A stretch of DNA of 64,000 bases. Origin: Pelecanus crispus (taxonomy: Eukaryota; Chordata; Aves; Pelecaniformes; Pelecanidae). Positions 23,001 through 38,000 of the stretch are shown piece by piece; position 1 is the stretch's first letter, and each line of letters begins with the position of its first letter. Both the position numbers and the translations under genes were made by a program. Location: the NCBI RefSeq assembly GCF_030463565.1, contig NC_134649.1, positions 34,373,044-34,437,043 of the forward strand, read 5' to 3'. The notes beneath the pieces were generated by a model that did not search any database, had not been told where the DNA came from, and saw only the letters and a program-made list of their open reading frames with translations.

Positions 23001-26000
23001 TAAATAGTTGATAGTGCACAAAGTGCCATAATGGATGGTGCCATGGATTTTGCAACAATGAAGTGACAAAATTGGAACAGCTGTGCTCCCTGACAACAAA
23101 TATAAATCAGGACCATTCTGTAAAGACCCCAAGCAAGAGGTTTGCATGAGGCTAAATGAGCTGTAGTAAACCCTCTGCATTTTAGGGATTCCTTGAAATT
23201 ATTGTAAGCATACATGTTGGTATGGACAATGGAAATGTTTAGGATCATATATATTCCAGGCTAGGAGCCCTTCCTAAGAGAGGGGAGTAGAGAGAGAGGA
23301 GCCAGTTCAGTGGCTATTTCCTTTAGTCCCTAAGCAGACAATGTATAGCTGTGGGGGTTGTGTCAGGGGCCATTTAAGAAGGGCAATGGAATGACCTCTT
23401 AGAGGACCCTTCCTGTACCTGACCATCTTGAAATGTATCTGGCTTCAGCATTATTGGCTGCTCTGCACAATTGCTTTGAAATCAAGGGATCTCATCTGTG
23501 ATGCAAGCAGAAGCACACGGACCAGAGTGAAGGATTGGGTCCAATGTTTCACATCCAAAATACCCACTTACAAGCCAGAACCCTAAGTTTCTCCTTGGTC
23601 AAGTGTGAAAGTTCATCAAAAGAAAAGCTCTCACTCCACTAAAATCTATTTTTAGCTCAATGCTTAGCTCTGTCTAGGGAATAGTGCTTTTTAAAGCTTG
23701 CATGCAATTACTTAATTTAGGTTAAGCTTCAAATTCCCAGTTTGCTGCTGTTCTATTATTTGCAGCTTGTTCAGCAATATAAACAGTTCAGGTTTTTTAT
23801 GGGGTAAATGACATGGTTTAATTTCAGCCAGTTCTTGGAAATGTATACTTTTCACTTAGTCCAAATTTCCATTGAAAACATTTGGCCAAATCATGAGATT
23901 GTTAGCTGTTTAACTCAATTTTTTCTCACACCACTGCTGATGTGAGTGGGAGGTTTGCTTGAGCAAGAACTGAGGAGAGGTTTGTCCAAAGCAAGGTGTG
24001 AATAGGGACTTCGGCACACAAAGATGACCCAAGTAGCTTGTTCTCTCCTGCAATATTCATAAGCCCTTTATCACCATCTTAACTGAGTTCGTCCCGGCTA
24101 AGACTGGCTCTTGGTCTCAGGGCACCCCAGGGAGGCAGGGGAGTCCCATCCCTTTCTGAGAGTGAGGGAAGCCGTGCACTAGAGACAGTAACTTGCCCAC
24201 AATCATGTAGAGAGTCTGTAGAAAAGCTGGGAACAGAACAGAGCTCCTTAGGGCTAGGTCAGTGCCCTACCTCCTGATAAGGTGCATGACAGTGGAGCCT
24301 TCTTCTATGCCATCATTTTGATACTGGAAAACCATAATGACATATTGCAGCAAGAGAAAGGGTCTTCTTTTCTGTTTCCCATTTTATGTCTGCTTGATTT
24401 CTCTCACAAATCTAGTGAAGTAACTTCTGCAGACAACCCAGGAGACAGCACAGTCCTCTTCTGCATGTGAATGCAAAGCAGAGTGATGTCTGGTGTTTCA
24501 GACTGTGCTTCTCTTTGTCTCTTAGTCACAACCTTCAAGATGCCTGAGGACTTTGGAAGTATCCTGGATAAGCAAGTGATTGGACCAACCACTGAGAACC
24601 TCATCAATTCAGATTTCCCAGTACAATCGTTTAAGCCCAAAGTACAGATTGCCTTCCAAGGGCTTCCAGGGCAATGCCCTCGGAAGATTGAGGTAGAGAG
24701 GTAAGTAACCAGAAAGTGGCTAGAGACATCATATGGAATGGGCACAGCAGATTAGGGTCTTGATTTTTGCTTTCAAGACATGACATGTCAAAAATCTTTA
24801 GGAAAATATTCTCCGGTAAGGCAGTGGTCTCCGAAGTGGGGGGTGCGCATCGCAGGGAGTGCACAAGACAATTCACTGGGATGCGGGAAGAAAATATTTT
24901 TTTTAAATAGTGTTTATTTCATCTTTTTCTCATCCTTTTTTAATTTCTATTTTTGCATATGCTCTATAATGTACATAATATATTAGTACAGTAGTACATA
25001 TATATAATTTGTAAACTGGACTAGAAGCTCACTGTAGATCCCTTCCAACTGAACTATTCTGTTCTATAGATGAAGAAATATGCATGTATGTGGTGTGTGC
25101 TCAAAAACTTTTTGACTGATAGGGGTGCACAATCAAAAAGTGGAGTTACAGGCATGGGAGCCCTTCTGGGCATATTAAGCGCTTATTTCCCCCTCTGATT
25201 CAAAACAGGAGAAGACGGCTATATCTCACCTTCGATATTGCTCAGCTCTTAGCCAGCAAGGGGATAGACTCCAATCAGCTGATGCCAAGGCACCATGATC
25301 CTGACAATATGCCAACTACTGAGGAGAAGAAAGATCCTGTCTTTCCCATCTACCTCCCACTGAAGGTAAGAGAGCGTGTTTGGCACTTGTCATCTATCTC
25401 ATTGCTTATACCACAGGATGTTTCTGAGAATTGCAGGACACTTAGCCATCATTGATACAACAAATGATAAAACAAGGAAATGCTTTAGAGCAGGTTTGGG
25501 CCCTGAAGGATCTCTACAAGATGCTGAGCATCTTCTGCAGGGTGCGCACAACTTCCATCAGAACTAATAGTCCTTGAGGGTGCTCCTCACTGTTGTTTGT
25601 GTGTCCAAAGAAAAGGTGTTGTCTCATGTTTCTTTCTGGATGCAGTGGTCAGAAGTATTACTGCGTGAGAGCTCTCCAGGTGGTGTCTCTGCTCCCTAGG
25701 AAAGGGCTAGAGGTACACATATTGCTGTTTGGGAGAAGATTGTTGATCAAAGATCAGCACAGCTTTTGCAACTGGACTGTTTTCTCTTTTTGTAGCCCAT
25801 TTAGGAACTGCATGTTAATTTTCCTCCCATGAAATTTTGTGTCAGGTGTTTTCTTTTCTCTGAAGTAAGACTTCATTTCACTCATGTCCTGGCTTTTTAG
25901 ATATTTGACAATGACGAGTATGACTGTCGAACTCCAGAAGAGTGGATCTCGCTAGGACTGGAGCCAGGATCTCATGACAGAAAGCCAGTGCCTGGAAAAG

Positions 26001-29000
26001 CACTTTTACCTACAGATGATGTACTGGGACATGGTAAAGCTTGAATGAGTAACTGCTCAAGTGAGGCAATGCTAACAATTACAGGCCCATTCAGCAGAAG
26101 GGAGCATGTAGATTCTGACAAATGCAGCTCTGAATAGCAGAAAAGCAGTAACTCATTCTGATCAGGCTCAGGCAGACAGAGCAAGAGACCAGGGATCTCG
26201 ACAACTGTCAGTCCTGCCCTGGACTGACTGTTTCCACTTTTTTAGAAGTAGCCTCTGCCTTTTGCCCTCCTTTCTGTGCCTGGAAGTCCATACAGTCAAA
26301 ATTTCACTTTACTGATACGTAGGCATCATCATGAAGTTAGTTAGCTTGAACACAGGATGGTCTGCCTGGATTTCGCTGCAAGTGCAGGATCAGAAGTCAA
26401 CTTCAGATTGCAGTAAAAATCCAAGTAGTAAATCTGGGGCAAATTAAGTGACGTGGACATCTGTTGTTTTCCTGTCACTCAGAGCCTTCCCAATGAGAAG
26501 GCATTACTAGGTACAGCTGTACTGGTGTCCAGTTGTGGCTGCAGCTCATATCAACACATCTGCACTAGCCTTAAAGCATAGGAACTGGCATGCATACTGA
26601 CTGCAGCTCTGGGGCAACCTCTGGAGGCTTGGCTGTCTGCAAAACCTAAGCATAAAACATAATCTGTGTGGATCCTCGGGCAGCCATCATGTTATGGCTG
26701 AGTTCTGCTTGCAGCTGGCTTGGGGAACACGACACCTGATCACTCCACAGGTTGAATGGACTGTTCTGCATGCACGTAGTCAGACCCTTTAGGCCCTGGG
26801 GGAGGTGAGACCACTGGCATCCATATAGTGCCAGCACTGTTGCAAATTCCTATAGCTCAGACCTGTGGTTAACAGCATCCATTCTCAACTTCAGTGTAAC
26901 GCTGTCCTGACCTGCATCTATATTGATAGCAACGTAAATATATATCTGTCTGGATAGCACTTCCCAGCATTTAAGAGGATCTGAACATTTAAGAGTTAGA
27001 TGCCCTGGGAATGGCCCAGAGAAATAATAGACTGGGGGGAGAAGGCACTGGGGTTTATGCCCACTCCCAATTACAAGAATGAGGACTCATGAGGAGGGCA
27101 ACACAGAGCTAGAGCCTTAAATGGGGAAAGGAGAATGGGATCCCCACAGAACCCATGTGGGTAATGAAAAGTCCTGGATCAAGGGGTGAAGGAATTGGGA
27201 GGCAGAGGGGTCCCCAGGTATGGGCTGAAAGAGAGGATGTAGGGGCATACAGGACCCAAATATGAGACTATGGCTGCAAAGAGTGGTAGTGCCTGAAGCA
27301 GGAGGTAGGAGCATGGTGCACAGGGAACCTATGGAAGTAAGAGGAAGAAAATGGAGGGCTTTGGTGTGTGTAAACAGTTGGAAATGCTAAGCTGTAAGAC
27401 CCGAGTTCATTATTTAGTTGATCACAGCAGAAATTATGTAAGATTGACCAAGATTCAAGCTAGTAAATGGATTTGACTGTGGCGTCACCCCTCTGATCAG
27501 GAAAGTCCATTTGCTGTAACCTCCGGGAGAATGGACTAACCCTGTTTTAATCCTTGTTTCTCTCAGAGGACCCCAAAAGCCAGAAGTTAATCTACAAGTG
27601 GATTGATGTTGGTGTTCTGGATTATGACAAGGAGACAGAGCTCTACTTGGTCCATAAAACAGACAAGAATGGGCTGGTGCGGGATGAAGAAGGGAGACCC
27701 ATCCTCAGTGGAGGAATAACTCCACAAGGTGTGTTTCAAATAAGGTCTTTTGGGACCTGGCATATAGACTGAGAGCCAGTCCATTACCCATGCTGGTCAT
27801 AGGTAGAGATGGGAAGGACATGAAAAAGTAATTTAATTCCTCTCCCTGTTATCACTCTTGACACACGTCTTTTTCACCTGTTCTGAAAAACCTCCGGGGA
27901 GAGAACTCCACACCTTAATTTGACAACCTATTTGAGGCCTTCCCTTTGGAGATACTGTCTCCCATCTTTCCTGCCTTCAAGAAAAGTTAAATGATGGTCT
28001 TTCTGGGCCAACACCATTTTGAAGGGGAATGCAAACAGATTAAGATGAAGTACCTCCCTTTTGAAAGGTTTGGAGGTGCTGCTAAGTCCATGCTCCTTGT
28101 CCCTTGCTGTCCTCAGCTTTGGTCCCCCATTTTGGTCTCCAGTAAGCCAGCCCAATTACATAGTCCATCAAAAAGCTGCTGTCAGCATTGCAAGCACTTC
28201 TGAGTTTTGTTTTCCCTGTAGACTTTTATGAGCTTTACTTTAATTTCCCAGGAAGAGCCCTATCGTTGTCATGTCAGTACTGGGTGCCACGAGTTTGCCT
28301 ACTGTTTCTGGCTGAAGATCCCCAGGTGTTTGCACAGCGGGTAGTTTCTGCCAACAGCTTGCGTAAGAAGACGCAGGCGCTGCTACTGTATCACCTGTAT
28401 GTGGACTGCATGCCCACAGATGGACTAAATAGCATCAGCGAGAAGAGCCTGCAGAGAATGAAGCTGTTGGCTATGCATACTCCCAAACTGAAGCAAGAGA
28501 AGAGGTAAAGCATCAAGTTCATGTGTGGGGTCTCAGCCTTCAGTCCATTAACATTGTAGGACCTCATAGGGCTACAAAACAACTGGCAATGGAGGCAGAC
28601 CTTGAGCATCCAACTCGTAGACCGTGGATCTCAACTGCCTTTCAGCCTGTGCACATGCACACCACCCTCTTGCCCAGTGTCATCAGAAGTAGGCAGGACA
28701 AGAGCCCCAGGGACATACGTATAGGATGGGTGATCTGTCAGTGTTCGAGATGAAGTAGATGTACTTCATATGCAGATCCACTGAGCCATGCTTATACCTG
28801 CAGTTAAGTGGCCTTCAACAGCAGGAAGGTTAGACAGAAATGGCATGGTTCACCATGCCGTCTCCCTGTGCTTGCAGGGAACAGATCAGTCATTGCCAAA
28901 TTGATTTGCAGACCACCAGCTGTCTCCAGAGAGTTGGCTGTTGTCTGCTGGTGACTCTTCTACTTCTTAGCAGCTGCTAAAATCAGAAGACCTGCACAGT

Positions 29001-32000
29001 GTGAAGCAAACAGAACAGATCTCCACCTGGATATAAGAGTGTCTGAGATGCAGTTCATATCAGGAAGGCGTTTTAAGAGTCCCTGGGCTGATGAATCATG
29101 AGCTGTTGGTGGTGTTGCTGGGAATCAGCCATGACTGATTGCTCTGCTCAGAGACAGGAAGGTGTGAAGGGCTGCATGGTCTGCCAGCCTAAACTAGAGA
29201 GTAGGAGAGTAATTAGTCTCTGTGAGCAGAAATATAGGTATAAAGAAAAGCCTGCTTGAGGTGAAAGATGATGATTTTCTAGGGTAAACAGAGCAGGGTT
29301 TCAGCACTTATACACATGTTTTGGCTGAGGAGATTGATTTCAAGAGGTGTTTGGCAGGAGGCAGTTGGGAGTACAGCTCGGATAGCCCAAGTTTTCCAAA
29401 ACTGCCAGCTAGCTTCCTCAGTTCTTAGGTTTTTTTGCCTCCACGCTGTAATGCTTCTCCCCCCTGCACACTCCCAGTGGAGATTTTGCTTTGATCCAAA
29501 AAGACACTTGAGAAGGCTGCAGTACTAGTCCCAGGTCCCCACTTGCTTCTGTCATTAAATGTCCAGTTGATAGCTTTGCTGGCTGCTTCATTGTCTGCAC
29601 AGCTCTCCTCATGCGTTCAGTAGTAGGTGAACTTCTGGGTTGGCAAATCCAAGAGGGAGTGAGTGAAGGGTGAGTTTTGCAGTAAAGCTACAGACATACT
29701 TCTGCTCAAACACCATGGGTTATCATTGTTTCCATGTCTTGTAACAGGGTGTTAGACCATATGTGCTGCCTGGAGAAAGAAGTGAGATTAGACTATGAAC
29801 GCACCATGAACAGGATCAGCTTTGACAGAGTCGTCACTTCCAAACCTCAGATATTTTTTTATGTCACCCTGCCAGACAAAGAGGAGAAGAAAGCACCAGA
29901 GAAAGGTACAGGACACAGTGAAGCAGTTTGAACTCAGCATGGTTATAGGACCTCTTGTCTTTGATAGGATTTAAGCTTTGTTGTAGAAACTCTCAGGTTC
30001 ATGTTAATGATTAGGGCTCATAAGGGACAGCAGCAGGAGATTATATGAGACTTTTGAGTATGTCTGCTCTTTTTTAGGGTATATTTGCATCTTCATGTTA
30101 CCTCAGTATAACACATTACCATCTTTCAGCTAAGCTGCAGTAACTCTGCAAGTGTACTCTTAATGGCACCAAATGCAAGGCAGTGTAATTAGCTTAACTG
30201 CCTTCTGCTCTGCACTGTGCTGGGGCTGGCCGCCTTCCATTTGCTGTGCTTAGCTGTGGCATACCTCAGGTGTGGAAGAGGACTGAGGTTCTTTTAGAGT
30301 CCTGAACTGGAGGAAAAAGACCACATTTTCATGTGATGGGGGGGCGTATTGTGTGCATTTCGATCTTCCAAAGATTGGAATGCCTTGAGGTGGTTCACAA
30401 GTGGCCTCTCACAGATGAGATGACTCAGCTGTGCCTTGAAGCCTCAGTGGGAAGATTCTTCAAGTCCAATATTCTTTCTCATGGAAACTTTATGAGCCAA
30501 AGCCTCAGGAAGGTCAGGCACCAAGAGAGTCCCTCAGCCCCTAATGGGGGGCTGCAGAAAGTCTCTGCTGCAGAGCAGAGACTCTCTTTTCATCCAGCCA
30601 TCTGCTGAAACTGCTACGTAATAAGGCCTATGCATCAGAGGAGACTCCTTTTCACAAGCGCTGTCCCAAAGGGACCTGTACTCTTCCTCTAAAACAGAAG
30701 CTGGGATGGCCGTTGCAGGCAATAACATGTTCTTTTTTTCGGTTCCAGGGCTCATCTGGATCCCAGACTATCCTTTTGATGAACGACGAGCAGATTTCAA
30801 CTTTGTTTCATTCCTGACCAGGCCACAAGTCATCCTTCTCCTTACACAGGTGCAAGATGAGTGCAACAAGGCAGCCACCATGTCTCTGTTTAACTCAACC
30901 TTAGCCAAGCATGTCTGCTTGGAGGAGTTTGAACAGATCCAGACCCAGACCTTCACTCAGGTGAGCAGAGGAAGCATGGGGGTGAATACATGGAGCAGCC
31001 AGCAGGGCTGTCAGTGTGTAGTAGACAGATGCAGCAGCTGCAGATCGATTCCCTGGAAACAGATGAGTGAGCTTTCAAAGGAGAACTGTGGGTAGGGCAG
31101 AGAGGAATTTGCATGTGCATGTCAAATTTATTGGGATGTGGGGAGAATGGGCTGGAAGAGCCATAGCCACCTTAGCATCAGCCACTGCTGACCATGGTCT
31201 TAGGCATGGTCTTTCTTCCTCTTACCTCCTCCTGGTCTCCAGACAGATAACAGTCCTGGTTTGCATTCAAAAGTTTCCAGGTTTTTTTTTGGTTTATTTC
31301 TCCATCCCTCCAGCTGCAAGGCACAAGAGCTTTGAGTCCTCTTGAAGCACTCATGGGGGTAATGCTTTTCTACACTCTGTTCTTTATGTACTTAATTAGA
31401 TTGTTCTGCTTGCGATGCCAGTAGACAGACTAGGACAAAAATTTGCAACTCTGGTAACTCTTGCCAGAAGATATTCATGCCCTCTAAATGAGGGTGGTAC
31501 ATTGCATGCTGGATGCGGTCACATGGAGTACCTTGTGCAGGGTTACACAGTAAATCAGTGGCAGAGGGCATGTGCTGGTCCTTCCCAGTCCCATGCTGTT
31601 TCAGCTAGGCAGTGCTGTCATCCACTCAGTGACTGAGGTTGTTTTATTACACACAAATGGCAGCTGCCTGTGGAGCAAAAGTGACACTTGGTGGTATTTT
31701 AATAAATTAAAACACTGCAGGCTGCTACTGCCCTTGGCTTCTTCCCCTCTTTCTCCTCGCTTGTCAAGAGAAGACAACATTTTGTCCTTTACTGGCTCAT
31801 CATACTGTCTACACAACTTTTTATGAGGGACCCTGACACAGGCAGCTCCAGAGATACTGCTCTATAGAAAGGAGAACAAAAAGGAAATACTGTATATAAA
31901 AAGAAAGAGTAGAGCACTCCTGCTTTTTAGTATCAGGCTTTCTTTTTGTAGGTCTTTTGTCAGTGAAGGAGATGTGTGGCCAGGCTCAGATGCCACGCGT

Positions 32001-35000
32001 ATGTGCATGAATTTGAGAGCTACTGTTTAGCTGCCACAGCTCTGAGACAACAGTTACCTTTCACAGCAGAGAAAGGTCCAGCAGTCCCAGCTAGCAGCTA
32101 ACCTCACCATACTGCTTTCCCATCAGCCCTTGGAGGATTACACAGCTTGCTTTGTTTCTCTGCCCTAGGTTCAGGTGTTTCTCAAGGATACTTGGATCAG
32201 TACTCTAAAGACTGCAGTAAAGAGCAACCTGAAAGATGCAGGCAAAGACTGGTACAACCTGGAACAGAGCCACTGGGATGTCTACCAGATGACCAAACTA
32301 CATAAGCTGATGAAGCGCATCAAATTAATCCTTCAGGACTCTGTGCGCTATCTGGTCCAGAACTCACTGATCAGCTTCACCCAGCTTTTGCTGGATGCTT
32401 GCCATGGTATCCTGAATTGCTCAGAGGACATGGAATGGGGAGATGACCTCATCAATAGTCCCTACAGGTAAGGAAGAGAGAGGAAAAAAAGGGGTGTAAA
32501 GAGCAGAAAAGTGTAGTGCCGTTGTCTTTCTAACTACTGTTTTTGCAAGCAAGCTTTGCACTGTATGGGGGCTTTAGGCTGGGCTCTTCCACCCAGTCCT
32601 CCACCTGACACATTTGCTTGAGTCTGGAAGAACGACACAGAGCTGGCTGCTCTATTACTACAGATTTCAAGTTGCTGCTAGTGATATGAGGCAGCCCATC
32701 AGAACCAAGGTCTGCTACTTTGACATACTGTTCTAAAGATTAGCCACTTCCAGCATTCTCAGGGGAGCAAATAATTATTACTAGCTTTTTTCTGGAGGCC
32801 AGGAAGAAGAATACGAGGAGGCATGGCTACTTAATTCCATTCTTGGATTAAACCTCAGGAGTAGGATCTGGCCTGGGATCTCTAAAGAATACCAAATTCA
32901 GGCTATCACAGTGCCTAGAATTGTCTTCCATTGGGTATTGATTTAATGATTTCTGTCCTTCATGGTATTAAAAAAGGAAGGTTTAGAAATTGAAAACAGG
33001 AAGAAAAGGAATAAAACCTTGCCACTCACATAGGCCTTTTACCTTGAAATCAGTGGAAGTCTTGACACTGACTTCAGCCGATCCTGAGCCATGCTGGTAA
33101 CATACAAGATTGGAAGATACCAAATATAACTTCTGGAAGGTACATTTTGAGAGTATATTGGAGGTAATGAATGTCTGGTTTGAAGGGTGTCTGCAATTTT
33201 TCTGTAAAGCAGCTCCAATTCTCAGCATAAGGTTATGACTTTTGGGGATCCTGGTATGTCATGATTGACACTTGCTTCACCTTTGATAGACAAGAGTTCT
33301 CAATGTCTTTACTGGTAAATTAAGAACACAGTGTTTCATGCCTTCATCTGCATAAGACAGTCCTCCTCTCCTCTGCTTTCCTTTCCTGTCCAGTAGGCAT
33401 TTTAGTATTAGCACCAGAGCAATGTAGTTGTGGACCATTGTCTCAAAAAGCATCCTTGTTCTTCCTTACCTCTTCCCACTGCAGGCCTCAAAGGAATCCA
33501 CTCTTTGTAACAGACCTTGTGCTAGACAGCAGTGGTGTTCACTTCAGCCCCCCTGTGGAGAGCTTTGAGAAGTCCCTCATTTCTCTATTTGACAAGGGAA
33601 TCCTGGTGACTCACACTGTCCCACAGCTGGAGAAGGTGAACTTTTCTGCATCAACAGTGATATAGCTCTGCAAGTCTTCTCAGTGCATTGCAGCTTGGTA
33701 TAGACACCCCTGAGCTTGTACTGAGGGAGAGAGTTGCAGAAGTAGGTAGTTGGGAATCTGGTTTACTTAATTTGAGCATAGCACTGTACTAATGCGGTTC
33801 TATGCTGACAGGATTTCTTCAAGCTCCCCAAACCTGTAGCTATTTTATGTGGTTGTTCTCTCTGCTTTGGTGCTGCAGGTTCTGTGGAGGCATGCCCTAA
33901 GTAGCCTGGTTGCCCTAAGTGCATGGCAGCTGGTAAAAGCAGACACATAAAGGAAATAGCACCTTTTCCAGTGCTGTCAGTCTGGTGCAGATCTCTTGCA
34001 TATGCATCCTTCTGCCTGTTACTGTGAAAGACCTATCTCCCCAGATCCTCCTTCTTTGGGGGTGGCAACGTAAAACTGATAAAACAATTCCTGACACAAT
34101 GTAGAAGGATGGACTGCATAACTTCCCAGAGGTGACACTAGTGATTGTCTCACCTGTCTTCTGAGGAGGCATGGTTAGCTCTGCTAGTCCTGAAAGACCT
34201 CTCTCCTTTCTCTTCCAGTATGTGTTGGAGAACATGCTAATCACAGGCACACCCTTGCTGGACTCAGTGGGCTTGCACGAACCAGAAGTGGAAGAACTAC
34301 GTGAGGCTATGCGGTCTGCCATTCAAAAGGCACTGATCCCTCTCCAAGCCTACGCCAAGAGATATGAGAAGTTCTTAGAGCTAAATAACAATGACATCCA
34401 GTACTTCCTAAGGTAAGTGGCTTCTGACAGAGGCACCTCTAACCCAAACAGCAAGCCTTTTCAGAAGCTGTCATGCGGATGTGCGTGAGAATGCGGGACC
34501 TGTTCTGAGACCACAAATGTGCGTGAAGTGCCTCAGATCTGAGATCAGGCATCAATCAGAAGCAGCCTTCAGCCATGGGCAGTGGTCCATGCTTTTAGAG
34601 GACATTGGTGGTGGCAGTGAGAATTTCTTCCTACCTCTGACAGCAGTCACATTCCTGTCATGTTTGTAAGTGTAATTGGAGATATTAATGGCCCCCAAAA
34701 TGACTCATCCTGTTTGAAAATCCAGTTAACGTACTTGACTCTGACCTCCTTCAAATAGCATCTGTTCGGGCTGATAACATTCCGTAGAAAATAATGTTTT
34801 CTTTTGTTTCAGCCTCATTGTTTTCATTGCCAAAACTCTTTGCACCTATCCTGTCCTTTAGCCTCTGTTACTTTAATGGTCTTCTTTTTAGGCCTCATGT
34901 TTTCTCCAAACAGTGGGAATGAAGCCCTTTTTCTCTTTCATTATTCCAGCTTAATCAATTTACAAATCCTGTCTGACAAATTCATGTCTCTTCCCAGAAC

Positions 35001-38000
35001 ACACTGAAGTGCCTGCCATCCCCCAAGGTGCCTCCTGATCTTGCCCTGTTTACACCAGTGCTTTCATTTTGTCTCTCCCTCTCTTCTTGCCTTATTACCT
35101 CTTCCATGTCTTTCTTCCACTCTTTTTCTGCAGCAAAAGTATTTTGTGCTCTTACTCTACTCCACTTCTGTTGTGCTCTAAAACCTGTTGCAGATTTGAG
35201 TCTGTCCCTTCCCTTGCTCCCCAGTAATGTTCCTCAGCTACATAACAGTTCCATGTCTTCCTGTGTACACGTCTTCTGAAACTGGGAGCCTGTCTACACC
35301 ACTGTGTGGGTGTAGCTGCAGTGCAGGTAGGCATAGGCAGCCTGGCTTCCTCTGCTTGGTGTTGGTAACTGTAGCAGTGAAGACACTGAAGCAGAGCCTT
35401 CAGTGCAGGCTGGTCACCCAAATAGATGGACTTTACATGGGATGTCTTTGCTACCATAGCTTCCCCTGCTTAGTTAAAGCTGACACTCATGTACTTGACT
35501 GTGATACAATCATTCCTCACTTCCTATGTAGGCGTATCTTTGGTTGTAAGGTCTAGAAGGCATTGGTACCCTCTCAGTCTGTGATTGCAGAAAGTTGTAT
35601 ACATTCAAATAGATGCATGTTTTAATACAAACAAACATCTCATTATTAATTTAACATCTTGATCCTTTGGGCAGACACGTCTGGACATCCTACGAACAGC
35701 CTGGATGCTCAGATAATCTTAAGGTCTACATTACCTTTTTTTGATATGTGTTTTTATTTACAGAGACTACGAAGAGCAATGTCCATCTGCCCAGGAAGTG
35801 ATGAGTATAGTAAACATGCACTTGTCTGAAAAGGAGAACCTGGACAGCACTCTACCTAGTTCTATTGTCATTGGTCCCTTCCATGTCAGCACAGAAGATG
35901 TTAAGCAAAATCTGTCCAAAAAATACAAAGTGCTTGCCACTTCCATGTTGGACATACTGGCTAAAAATCTCCATTTGCAGGTGGAGAATGTAAGTTACCT
36001 GGTTCAATAGATTATCTGTCAGTGTCTTCACTTGTCCTTCTGCTTTTGAAGTCTCTGTGTTTGTGAAATGGCCAAAAGACAGCAACAGAGGCCATATTAA
36101 TAAGGACATTTTAAAGATTGCATCAGAGTGATTATTTAAAAGAATGACTAGAGGGGAGATATGCAGACTCAACCAAATCAAGTATTAAATATACTTAATA
36201 AATTACGTGCCTGAAAGCTGCCTCTCTTGAGACAAAAATCTTCAATACCGTGCCATCTTGTAAAAATATGTTGGTGGATTGAAAAGATCTGTCTAGTAGA
36301 CATTTGGAAGGTCCTTCTGCTTGCTCTGAGGATAACTGGAATATAGACAATTGCATCTGCCAAAGGGTTGTCTAAATCTGTTATTGTCGTCATTTCAACT
36401 ACATACCTGCAGTTCCTCTTCCTCTTTTTTGGCAGTCTCATTCCATTTGAGCTCAAATGAGATGGATGGAGAAAGACTGTGTAAAGAAAAAGACAGAACA
36501 GGACTGTGTACTCATCACTTTAGACCACCTTCAGAATGGGAAGTGGGTGGATCATGGCAGGTTTTCCAGTTTGCCCATTAGCAATTAATGACTATTTGAT
36601 GGTCTTTTCTCTGCTGTGTCCTCCTGAAGATCTGCGATGCATATAAAGCCCTGAGCTGCAAAATGCATGAGAAACCAAACAGCATCGAGGAGCTGGCTGA
36701 GCTGCGGGAGTGGATGAAGGGAGTCCCCGAGCAGCTGGCTGTGCAGGAGGTAGGGCATGCTCTCCTTATGGACAGGGGACACCAGATGAAAGGAGGAGGA
36801 TATTAGTCAATGCAATGTGTGGTGTCTTGAAGCGGAAGTCCAATTTTTTTGTTTGGATGTCTTTGCATGCAATGCCATAAGATTCTTGGTTTTGTATTTT
36901 TGTAATTCCTAAGATTTATATTTTTAAATACACATATAATTAATTTAAATATCTACACAAAACAAAATAGCAGTTAAAAATCTTGCCTAAAGGACTTACG
37001 TGTGCTTTTTGCTACCTTCATGATCCTTCTGCATTTGTGTACTGAATACCTGTCTTCTGAAAATGAATGTTGTTCAAGAAACTATTTCTGCTACCAAATG
37101 CTCATATTGCTGTTAACGTATTTCTTCTAATAGGACATTCTAGTGCCGAGTTATTTCAAAGTTAGGTCTTCTCCCAGCTGAACAAGTGGGGAACAAATGC
37201 ATCAAGCTGTGAGCTGACTTGTCCATGCCAAGGAAGGAACCTGGAGGATAACCCAAAACGCTCAATTTCTGTCCAGCAGTTTATCCACTAGGTCACACTT
37301 CATTCATATAGAACAGAGGGTGATGATGGCATGATCATTCACAGAACAAGGGGTTGTAAATCCATTCCCAGTGTTCACACAGCAGAGAAGCAGCCTACAT
37401 CACATTAAGCTTGCGTGACTAACGCACTTCAAAGGCACCTCATGAAAATGAGGTATACACCAGAGAGTTGGAATCAGTATGATCTAAAGGTGTCTATTTT
37501 TTGTCTCTTTCTCTCACCCTGTGCAGGAACTGATACGTGAAGTCATGGAAGATTACAAGGTCATGGAGGAATTCCTTTACAATCTTACTGAAGAAGATTT
37601 CAATGACAAGTGAGCACCAGGCATTTCTCCCACTGTCAAAGTGGGACACTTTGCAGCAATTACCTTTCTCAGTACTTCAGGGCCTATGTGTCTATCAAGG
37701 GCTTCTGCAGAACTTTTAAGTGCCTCTCAGGCTATATGAGCACTGAATTCTTGAAATGAAGTTTATAGAGAAGACACTTAGGTTCATGCTGCCTTTTGGC
37801 CTGGGGCAAGGCAAACTGGTAGCTATTAACCTGTTTAACGTATTAAAGCTCTTTTCCCTTGGTTTTTTGGAGCCATTTGCAAGGTCTCAAAGTGCACAGT
37901 TTAGTCTCCTTCTGAAACTGAATGAACACTTTCAAGGTAGGAACACTCCCAGGGTTTTCTTAGGACTAGGAAGGAACACGAACCCTGTATTATTACTGCA

